From NCBI GenBank assembly GCA_034440635.1, contig JAOTON010002241.1, positions 744,001 through 808,000 on the forward strand: 64,000 bases of DNA, read 5' to 3'. Positions 47,240-58,900 of this stretch are shown piece by piece. Below the pieces are notes generated by a model that did not search any database, was not told the DNA's origin, and saw only the letters and a program-made list of their open reading frames with translations. This DNA comes from Lepas anatifera (Eukaryota; Arthropoda; Thecostraca; Lepadidae). Both the position numbers and the translations under genes were made by a program. Each line of letters opens with the position of its first letter. Position 1 is the stretch's first letter.

Positions 47240-49115
47240 TTCATTGACCTAGGTAAATACTTCTAATGTCCAACGAGGTCATAAGGGTCCAATCTCGGCC
47301 GTACTGTGGACTTATTCGGATATTTCGTTATTATCCGGGAAAAATCAGGAATTAACTAACATTTGACTAAGTTCACAGAGGGAAGGTCCCGAAGAATGTT
47401 CCCTGACATCTTGGGGTCGAGGTCGTTCAAGGTCGTTGACCTATGACGTCACAATATGTATATTCCCTATAATTTACAATAAAACTAGCACTATATCAGC
47501 CATTGGGTGGGAAATGAGCATCGGTCATGGTCCATGACCTTTCACCTAGACCTTTAAATTGGGCTACCTGAACTATGACGGCATGACATAATATACGTCA
47601 TACTGGGTAACACCATTTTATTGGATTGGAAACACTAGGGCCAATGACCTTAAAATTGCTGGTATAACCTTGACCTGTGACTTAAACCTTCATGTAAGGT
47701 GACCTTCACATCTCGTTTAAATGACGTTATGGCGTCATCACCAGGTATAGGTCAAAGGCTACAGGTCAAGGTCATTGATCCCCAGTATTCCGGTCAGATT
47801 GCATTATTTAGTATAAAGTATGTCATGCTAGGACTTCGTAGTTAAGGCTACTCAAGGTCGATGTCAAGGTCAAAGGTAAAGGCGAAAGGCCTTTTTCAAG
47901 GTCACACCCTCAATTCCCGCCCAAATACCGTTGAAGTGCCAGTTAAATTGTACATTATTGTGTATTACATTCATGAATATGACGTTCTTACGTCATAGGT
48001 CATTGACCTTAGATAACCTTGAACTAAAAATTTCAGCGAACATTGTATGGTAGGTATCTGTCCTCTATGACCTTAGTCCGCTTTCGGTGTATTCCGGCTT
48101 TTCCGCATAATCACAGATTTTCCAATAGGTCTCAGTAGGCCCAGATTTGGCCTTTACGACCTCGTTCGACCTTGAAGATATTGGCCTAGGTCAATGAAAC
48201 TTGGTCATAAGCCCTCTCCTGTATCCGCCTCTGGTGTGGAGGCTGCTGACCGGTGCATACTGCCCGATTCGACGCCCATCATGTGCCTTGAGCAGGGCAC
48301 GGAGCTTTGACTTGGAAACGTGTCCTGGCGGCGGCAGTCTATCAATAAACACAGGTCCTATCTCTCGCAGTGTGTGCGCGCATCTCCCCCGATAACCCGG
48401 CACCGCCTGGGCTCTTTTCGAACACACTACTGCCTGGGGGTCTGGTCGGACCTCCTACCATCTCGGAAACCGGAGGGGATACGGAAAAAAATCAAAACGG
48501 CGCTGGAAGCATCCGACCGTATTCTACTTTGAAGCCGTGTTTAAACCATATCCGCTGACCCATGACATCACAGTGGGTCAAAATGGGTCAAATTTAGGCC
48601 CAGTTAAGAAGTATATTTTAACTCGAGAGCCATAAGACCTAGAACAAAACCAAACAAATAATTGTGTTCGTATTGACCCAAGGATTTCAATTATATGCGA
48701 CATGGTCTTGTATGGTCAAGCTGTGACCTTAACTAACCTTGACCTTGGATTAAGGTCATATTACATACCACTCAAGTCCTTGGATCATGCTAACTTCTGT
48801 GATAACAAATTTAATGCTGTATCTTACTTGGTTCAAACGTTGTACGCATAAACAGTATAAAAACCGTTAACTTTAGTGACCTCTGGTGACATTGTTATTG
48901 ATCTGGCCACAAAATGAATGACAGTAAATCAATTTTTCTGCCCAAGCGTTTTTGAACGACATCTAAAAACTGCCTGACCTGACCTGATGTCAAATTTGGG
49001 TCATAATTTATCAAATTGATCACCCTAGAGGCATGCAAAGCGTCGCATCTCTCATTTAAGCCAGCTTGGCATCATCCGCGAAAAACGGAGAGGGGCGCGA
49101 TCGGACCCCCAGGCG
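47240..49115. repeat. AGGTCA-dense repeat block
   Basis: More than twenty TGACCT/AGGTCA half-sites are visible, many as AAGGTCAAAGG or TGACCTTGACCT. The composition matches the interior of the TTAA-type elements. The right edge (CGCATCTCTCATTTAAGCCAG, then GAGAGGGGCGCG) resembles the right end of 37209-38212. It is probably a larger or multiply inserted set of that family. Confidence 0.55.
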
Positions 49116-49841
49116 GCGAAGAGATAACCTCCTGTGTTGGCTAGCCTGCGAAGTCAGTAGGCCAGGCGCATAGGGAGCAGTGTTTGTACTGCAGCGGCCA
49201 GATACGGCACCGCTGCCACAATCCCAGCCACTCACACTGGCACGGCCTCTGGTCAGGTGGGTCGAACCAGCCACGCCGGTCTCCGCTTTGTGGTTGGTGT
49301 TGTGTAACTCCACAGTCTAGGCTTTCGCGGATCATTTTCCGTTATCATCACGACAAGCCAATACTAAGGAACTCTGCACCTGTTGCTGCCGCTGCAGCCT
49401 GTGTTTAGCGGTCATTGAGCTCACATTGGCTGTTGGTGGAGGTAGGGGTGGCTGTCATAAGTGGTATCGTTTCTGGAATCGAACAGGGTACCAATGTTAA
49501 AAGCGAGCGGCAATTCACCTCTGAGTTTAGGCCCGAGTATTTCGGGAAGCTATTATTGTCCCCAAATATTCCATGCCATGCTTCATAGACACCTTGGGTG
49601 GAAGTGAAATAGTATTGTTCATTGATATTGGTCATTTGAGATGTTGAATTCGAGGTTATGTGTTCTTTGATCTGTTTAGACTAATACAAACAACGCAAAA
49701 AGTTCAGCAAGACAATCTTAAGTGAAGGCTGAAACAAATTCATCTTAAAAAGCAAACGAATGACTATGATTTTACCAGAGAACCACTCGTGTTATTGTTG
49801 TGATCATTGTCTCGCCGTGCCCTATCCCCAGCGTGACAAGA
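49116..49841 (+). other. Upstream region of the sulfatase gene
   Basis: No TATA box or other clear promoter motif was seen. The 5' UTR must lie at the right edge. Confidence 0.4.
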
Positions 49842-49967
49842 ATGGCGGCCATCCGCCGTCAGTACTACTTTGTCCTGGCTATGGCGGCTCTAACTACCAG
49901 CCGCGCCGCGCCAAACAAGAGGGCTCAAGATCCCCGTCCCAACTTCATAATCATGCTCATGGACGAC
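49842..49967 (+). CDS. GALNS: GALNS-like exon 1
   Basis: 42 codons from ATG: signal peptide, then [11 protein letters not shown] with the metal-binding Asp pair. Phase 0 donor GTAAGT at 49968. The ATG is preceded by CAAGA and is the only start giving a signal peptide. Confidence 0.93.
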
Positions 49968-52900
49968 GTAAGTGAAGAGCGAGACAGTTTTAAAACGCAT
50001 TGGTATTCTCCTAGCCGCAGTGTACTACAGCAAGTCATTTTATTGGTCCCAATTGCAGTGCTATTGCGAGACTTCGAAACTCGGCTGCATTCCATACCAA
50101 CTACCGACTTGGAAAGCTACAAAGACGGCAAAAATACAACATTCTGATTTTCACTCAGCCGTCAAATAAACGGCATTACACAAAAGAATGGAGCATATAA
50201 AGGTAATTGACCTCAGATTTTTAGCAGCCCCCAAAGCTCAGTGGGATGGACCTAAGTGGAAGGCTGATTAGCTTGTCCAAACACCCAAACATATCTCACA
50301 TCTTCTTCACGGTGGTTGGGCGTGTTTCAGATGGGCTACGGTGACCTTGGAGTGATGGGGGAGCCCAACAGAGAGACGCCAAACCTGGACAAGATGGCTG
50401 CTCAGGGCATGCTGTTCCCCGAGTTTTATACTGGAGCTGCCATCTGTTCCCCCTGTGAGTAGACCGCCAGGTGCTAAGGCGGAGAAAAATCCGACTTAAA
50501 ACCCCGTCAAGTCTATCCAGTGCATTTTTATTGCATTTAGGTGACTAGGAACGAAGAAAAAAGAAAAGTCACGATCACTAAAAAGTATACCTATTAACTT
50601 AAAATGTATCTCTATAGTGCTTTTCTCTTGGCCCATCTTCTTATTTGTTAACTTTCAAATTCGTAATGTGCTTTGGAATTTCCTTTAAGTCTCATTGGGG
50701 TTGATTATCTTTCCCAAGAACCTGAAAAAGTTCACTGTTACACTGCTTTATTGTCTTAATCTCAAAATAAGATCAAATTAAAAAACATTTCGGGAGAAGT
50801 TTTTGCTGAAATGCAAATGCTAATGTATACCCTTGTACAGAGTTTACGTAAGTATTCGATAACTAACCTTTACGCAGCTTTATGGGGCACATGGGCCTCT
50901 CACTATGCTTTATATATCAGAAAACAATATACCGAAGTGGAAATAATTTAATGGAGAAGTGTTTTATCCCCAGCGAGAGCAGCGATGCTTACCGGACGGC
51001 TACCTGTACGAAACGGGTTCTACTCCAACAACGATTTTGGTCATAATGGTAAGTTGGGAATGCCCGCGGTAGCTGTATTCATATAATGACTGGGAATTGT
51101 GCCAATAGCAGATGGAGATACCAGTTGCTAACCAGTTGATAACCGGTTACACAGCATACAGGAGCAAAAATAAGATGGGACAAAATTATGAAGATACTAC
51201 CTACACTGTCTAAGCACTTAGGCCTCGTCTACATTTATCATTATTGGCGCAAATAGAATAAATAGGCTTCTCTGTTCAGCTGAGACTTATGAAAGGTTTA
51301 TTAGTAACATAAATATGCAATATGTCAGCTTGCCATTCAAATACTCCTGTTGAATTAGTTTCTTGGTTGATGACGCGAAAAACGTTAAAAAGCATAGGTG
51401 CATGGTTCTAAGGTTTAGCCAAAAATAATCCTTGGATTATATTATGAAACGTACATTTTAAGTAGCTCCCCTGCAAGCTCCAGTGTTGGCGACCAATTTT
51501 AATGAGCAACCAGTGGCGGATCTAGGGCGCTGACTTGCGGGGGGGGGGGCGACAGGGCCACGGCTCGTCAAAAACATAGTGTTTTGAAAATAGGCAGTAA
51601 GAATCAAATGGTTTGGGCGATGCCTTCCTCCCCAGATTGGCCCTTTATGCGGCCTTATTAACGGTGCTCTTAACGAGAATGTTTTTTTTATTTTATTTAT
51701 TTATTTGACATACAGCATCTCACTTGCATGGCTATTCTGACGCCGGTCGTATGAAGATGGGGACATAAATGCACTAGCAAAACACACTGTGGATAAGGAT
51801 AACGATAGGATGGTTGTGGGGAGGCGTTCCCCAGGTCCCACGGCGCCGCGCTCAACCCATGGGTGGTGTGGACTTGATGAGGGATCCTAAAAACATGAAA
51901 AAAAAGGCGTAGATTAATATTTTTTTTTTCGTTCTTTTTTTGTTTTTATCTTTTTTGTTTTAAGTGTTATAAATATGCCTTTTATCACTAATTTTATAGA
52001 GACTAAAGAAGCTGGTTGGACTGGTAATTTTATCTCCGCCGTTTCCTCCTCTGCAGCATACACCCCGCAGGAGATAGTGGGCGGCATACCGCGCTCGGAG
52101 GTACTCCTGCCTCAGCTGCTGAAAAAGGCTGGCTACAACACTGCACTGGTGGGAAAGTGGTGAGCGTTCTCCGGGTGAACCCACTCTCTTAGGAAGCCAG
52201 TGATTGATAGTCATTTACATCCCTCAGACACTTTTTGTGGCAAACCTATGCATCGGGAAAGGGTGGCCAGGGAGGCCTATCCCCATGAAATGTTGCGAAA
52301 TAGCTTACATTGAGGTTAGTAAGACTGCCGCTGGTCGTCTGGCAGGCACCTCGGCCATCGACGGCAATACCATCCTCTGGACCACGGCTTCGACACCTGG
52401 TTCGGCTCGCCCAACTGCCACTTCGGAGGCTACGATGACGTCACCACACCCAACATTCCTGTGTACCGCGATCGGAACATGATCGGGCGGTGGGTGTGAC
52501 CAGGGGCGGCGTCAGGGGTCAGGTCAGCGGAGGCAAAATGGAGGATTTGACGGATGTTAATTTGAGACTGTCGGCTGGTTTCGGGAGGGGAGAGTTCTCT
52601 CCCCCTTCCGTTGGTGCATGTTGGAGTGTAACCAGGTTATTACTGGAGGCTGGGCGGTCGAATACTTGCCGATATGGAGCACACTTACAGGTGTTTCCTA
52701 TTCCTGGGGTTACAAAAAAAACATTTCGGGAGAAGTTTTTTTCTAAAATCGAAGAAAACATCGTCACGATCTTGCTTGGCGTCGCAAGTTACGTAAGCAG
52801 TCCTTTCATAAGTGGTAACATCACTTTTGACGAATCAATATTCACGCAAGAGTAGAGCTACTCGTAGTCGTACATTAAAGAGTTTCCGCCAGCCTTGATT

Positions 52901-55900
52901 AAGAATAAATCCTCGCCATTTTTATGTCGCAGCTACTATGAGCAGTTCGTGATCAACAAGAAGACTGGAGAGTCCAACTACACCCGGCTTCTGACGGACG
53001 AGGCGGTGGCGTTTCTGGAGCGCCAGCGGAACAGTACGAAACCCTTCTTCCTGTACTGGGCGCCAGACGCCTCGCACGCACCTCACTACGCATCCAAGGA
53101 CTTCCTTGGGAAGAGTCGCAGAGGTAAGTCCTGACTCCTGAGGCGGAAAACAAGAACTCACGGTGGCATATGTTATCTAAACATATGATCGTTTTGGAAG
53201 GTTGATTATCAAATTGCTTACGATTGGCTTTAAAAATAATTGTTTAAGTTTAACGACACACCAACTTTGCAGGTTAGGTACACGGCGTCACCAGCTCTAT
53301 CCTAATTAATTTTCGGAGATCAGGATGCACTTTTGAGCCCGGAGCCTGTGACTCGAGAAGGGGGCGCTCTACTACTGAGCCATGTGTCAAAGCCCACCTG
53401 GCGAGTGGGTTCGATATTCTTCCACGAAGCCAGCATGGGGTTCAGAGGGAGACTGACAGGGAAGTGTAGCCGAAAATGATTTCAAAAGAGAGCATTCCAG
53501 CAGTTATTACCCAAATAATCTGACAATTCGGTCAAAACTTTGCATGGAAACACGTTTTCGCCCAGCGAAACCCAATCCCTTAGCATGTTTATTATGCCCT
53601 CAGAGGACACGCGTGAAATACCCTCCATCAGTTCGAGATTTAGCATTGCCTGTTGGTGTGCTGTAAGTCCCCAATTGGAGCTCCGGCGACTGCAGCGAAG
53701 CATCTCGACCTACAAGATTCTGGAGTGGTTTTCAGCTTCTTCAAACCCCCGAATTCACTTGTACTACTTTTCACAGCCGTATGCATTTTGCGGTGTATAA
53801 TTGAAGTGATCTCCCCGCTAGGTCTGTACGGGGACACTGTGATGGAGCTGGACTACAGCATTGGCCGGATCCTCTCCGCGCTTCACCAGCTCCAGCTCAG
53901 CAACACCCTGGTGCTCTTCTCCTCCGACAACGGCGCCCCTGGCGTCGACAAAGGAAAAGGTGCTCCCGTGCACTCGCACGATCAGAGCTTTTAGTGAGGT
54001 ATTCTGCACCTCGAGGGAAAGGACCGATTGGCTCGGCAAAGTAGTATTGAAGATCTGGCTGATAGCACAGGTTGTTTGCTGCATAGATAAGTAGCAGGGG
54101 CAAAATATTCAGCGTATGCAAAAATATACCAGCTGACGTCGAGAAGAAATTACCATCAGCCTTAAGAAGGGAACGGTTTATTTCGCACGTCTTAAAATAT
54201 GGCTTACTACGCCGCACAGCCAACGCTATTGCCGGCAAAGGCGTCACCACTCATCCGGGGCCCGGGCCTCCCCCAAGCCCGAAATAGTATCTTTTCCCCC
54301 AAACGACGACTTTTGGCGTTTTTAAATCCTATGTTTTGATTTTTTCATTTCCCCAAACGATGTTTTCCCTCAAACTTTTGATCTGGGCGTCACAGCCTAT
54401 GGTAAGTTCCTTCCACGCTACAGTAGTCAGGACTATAACAAAGCATTCCATGTCCATTGGCGTCAAAAGAGATGGAAGGAGAACAGCAGACGCTATAAGT
54501 GAATGAACGTTCAGAACGTTGGGGGGGGGCGAGGTGTATTTTGAAGTCGTTTCTTTCTAGTCAATACCATAGGATCGCAAGTTTAACATCTATAACATTG
54601 GGAGGCCATAGCCCCTGGCCCCCTGTTCCTACGTATCTAAGGGATACGTGTCTTCCCAAATACCCAACCAGGAAGGGCGCCCCCATCTTAGCATTTTGCG
54701 ACTTTGGTAAGTTGCCTCTTCCCATTTTCTGCACGGACCTCGTTGAATCTTCGCAAGTCTAGTCTTAGCAGAGTGCATTGGAAGCATCTACAAAGACAGG
54801 CATATGTTATAAGCTCGCCTTCCCGCCCCCACCCATCGCAACCCAACTCTTTGACGCAGCTTAGAGTCGATATGTCAAAATTAAATGGCCACGCTCACCA
54901 AATCCTTCGATCAGATACCCGTTCTGTAGCTGCGGCCATGTAAACGAAAACACAAAACATTTTCTTTCCCATTGCCCCAACTACGCAGTACGAGAAACGT
55001 TCTCCACCGGAACATTTCCTCATAATAGGAGCCGATTTTTCATTTTTCAGCCGATCAAAAATCAAAATTTTGTTCATGGAGAAACAAACGCACACAACAT
55101 TAACCTAGCAATAGCGAAAGAAACTTTAAAATTGATATCCAATACTAAAGATTTTTGGGTCGATAGGCCCTTCACTTCATCCCGATAACGCCGACGCTGC
55201 TGGGGCATCTTTGTATCCTGCTGAATGAGAGGCGAGGGCCTGGCCGACGGGCGGTCCGACTGTGCCACAGATTAGGGCACTCCTGTCGAGAGGTGCCTTG
55301 ATTTAGCGCCATGCGCTTTTGACCAATCGAAACATTTGTTCTTGATGATGATGTGTTGTTCAAATGAAATACAGGTATTTGTATGTATGTATCGCCAGCC
55401 GGCGCTGGCCTGCAGTAGGAATTCCGTGGTGACGCAACTGCCCGTGCCCTCCCGCAGGCGGCAGCAACGGACGCCTGCTCTGCGGCAAACAGACTACCTT
55501 CGAAGGCGGGTTCCGCGTTCCAACAATCGCGTGGTGGCCGGAACAAATAGCTGGCAGCCAAGTCAGCCAACAGGTGAGGGAGCTCTCGGATGCATTATGT
55601 CAGTAACTGACAAAGGCTAATGATGGTTCTGATGATTACGGATGCTGTAGATAATGCTAGGTAGTACAAACAAAGATGATGACGAAGATGGCGCTGATGA
55701 TTATGTCCAAATCACAGCACCACCTTATCATTCATTGTAGGTATGAAGCTGTAGGCATTTACCATCTATCCTCTCCGGCAGGTTGGGACCCAGATGGACT
55801 TTTTCACGACGTTGGTTGGGCTTGCTGGTCAGGGTGTTCCCGAAGACCGGGTCATAGATGGCATCAACCTCAGCAGCGCCTTGATCAACGCGTCCTCCGT

Positions 55901-58900
55901 CGGCCGGTGGGTTGAGGGACTGGCCGTAACTTCACTATTCGGAAATAGGACTGCTGCTTCAAGGCTGATAACGTGAAACAATACCGATTCGATTTCAGTT
56001 CTAACTAGTTCAAAGAGCTTGGTTATCTTCCTGATTCCAGCTCTCTCACGCTAAGCATGAGCTCAGAGTGAGTTTGCATAACCTCGGAGCCTATATTATG
56101 TCACCCGTCTACTCATTGTCGAATGATCTGGTAGGTTGCGTTGTCTGATCTCAAAGCTCCAAACTGCTACATTTAATGTGTCATGGTTATCACCACCGCA
56201 CGTTTTCGATCACAAGGACATGGAATTACCAGTGCGGCCTATCACTATAACACCGACATTTCAGCTTTTAAGTGGCATGATTTTGTCAGACTGTGGTGTA
56301 ACAGTGATAAACAAGTATGTGGTAACGTCATACATGATTTTCCCGATCTATCTTTTCGTTTCTTACATTGTAACGGATCTCACATCATATATCATTTTAA
56401 ACTTCGGAAAAAATAAAAGGAGGTTCCTGGCCACTTTGATGGATACAGGCTTTCAAAAAAATTCAGAAAATAAATCGTGCTCTATAGAAATTGATGAGAA
56501 TGTCTGGTTTTGAAGCTGGAGTCGGGCAGTGTGCCTCCTAATTGTAAGGCTGCGGCAGGATGAAGAGGAGGGAATTCATGACTAACTTATAAAACAGGAT
56601 CAATTATTCTACATAAGTCTGACCAATTAAATCTGCTGAAATATGCTATGGATAATGTTCACCACCTACATGATCCAGCATTTCAAAGAAACTGAGACAA
56701 CATTTCTTTCAGACTCATGCTCATCAGAGAATGCTACAGTATAATGAGCATTAGTTATTTTCTACGGCTTCTATATATCATAAAAAATTGGACAATGCGT
56801 TAACTCTGTCATGCCTTCTCCGACAAAATCTGCTCTCGTGGTGTCAACACACACTAACACCTTTGATGTTTGCAAAACAGGACAAGTTTCCTTTCTCAAC
56901 TCTCGCACCTCTGCTGTGACCGACAGCAACGTGTTTTTCTACCGAGGAAACCTGTTGATGGCGGCGCGTGTGGGGCGCCACAAGTCTCACCTCTGGACAC
57001 TCACCACCCCGCCCGCGGAGCTGGCCAAGGGCATTGACCACTGTCCGGGGGCCTGTGTCTCCAACCTGACCACGCCGGTGCAGACCAACCGGACGGCGCT
57101 GCCTGTGGTGGTGGACGTGCTCCGCGACCCGGAGGAGAGGTTTCCCATCCAACCCAATACCGACGAGTACAAACAGGTGGGGATTAACGGCTGAACGATA
57201 TGTATGGCAATCGTAAGAGAACCCGGGAATACAGAGTCATGCTTTCCACAATCAAATCAGACGCCATGACGAATTAGAAATGCTAGAGTCAATGCGTATA
57301 AACTAGTTCAGCACTTCGGCCATCGAAATCCGGACGGCGTTCAGGAAGATATTGGCATGTTCCGTAAAACTACGGCCAGGCTCTTCCAGGAGTTGCCAAT
57401 CATTGTATGATCCTTTAGAATTATATCATGCATTTTGAGGGGCGCTTTCTGCTTCTTGTGACAGCTTATAGTTACACGTATACCCAAGGACACGAAGACG
57501 ATCCTTCCACGAGGACTGTTCCGGCGATTTTTCAGTGTACAAATGTTCTAATCAAACGGCTGCCTGGTCACCTCTGCACCAATCAGCTGTCCAGGGGCGC
57601 CGCCACGCTATTTTCACAGAGGAGAGACGGACCAGGGCTGGTGCTGACCGGGGGATGCTAATTTTGAGCATACTCGGTAGCTGACAGCATTAATGACGCA
57701 GGATCAATTTTTTTAGGGGACGTCCCCCCTGGCTGGCCAACAGGGAGGAGGTGTCCCCCCGAACCCCCGCCCGAATTCGGCGCCACTGCATCTGTCTACC
57801 ACCTTAGCCCCAGGTCAAAACCCTTATTGATGTCTATGACTAAAACTACATCGAAATCTCGTGAACGGCCTTAATACGCGCCCCACTGCGAGAGGGCGCA
57901 TTTCGCCTGCTGCCTGTCCTCCAAGAAAGGCCAGAGAAAAATTTCTAAAGGCATTCGAAAGCTACTGAGAGCAGGTGGAACTACTTTACAGACTACTTTT
58001 AGTTCAGGCCAATATTGAGGCTACCAGCGATCAAAGCTGGTTCCAGAGCATTACAACAGAGCATTGCAGATTTCTCTTGCCGCTTAAAAAAGCTTTATAT
58101 GCCCACGCTAGGTAAAATGGTGCAAATAAACTGACCTCAAGTCAGGTCAGGGGCAAATGCTTTGGTGGCATACCAATTGAATCTGTCAATGCGAAAAAAT
58201 TGTCATCAATAAGAGCTATATCTCAATTCAGTGCACTGTTATTGACAGAAGAACCACAAGCTGTTCAGGTATCCCCGGATGACCTCTGATAAGTCAGGGG
58301 CCAACATTTTCACGTGATCATAAGGAACATCTTAAGAACCAATCATATTTGGGTTATTCAACTTGATCTAACCGAAGGTACTCAAAAAGAGCTCGTTTTT
58401 TCTCCTGATAGCTTTGTAAATTGGCCGAAAAGACCTCACCTAACGCACATTTAGCACACTCACCTTAGCTCAGCTTAGCACATTTATAGGTCACGGTGGC
58501 AGTCTAGAGTTGATCGGTTAACATATGTTACTTTTGCAGCGCTTTTTATTTCGAGTAACATGCCTGGCAGAAAATAGGGTAGCTCATAGACCTGACATGG
58601 CTTGACCAGAAAAAATAGTGAAATGCGTCCATTTCAGGAGAGCCTGTCAGTCTAGTCGAGATGCATATATTTCTCTTTTTGCATTCTTAATGGAAAACCA
58701 CGAGGGGAGAATTGTATGCACTTTCAAGCGATTTGGCCGAGGGCGAAGCCCAATGGCCTAGCGAGAAATCCGCTAACGGAGGAGTCAGCCGATGACAATC
58801 AAAGCGTGCTATCCGAGCCTACTGAAGAAACACGGAAAACCTAAGCCCAAGGGGGAGGGGAGGGGGCACGGTCCTAACCCCTCACCAGACGGCAGAGTGT

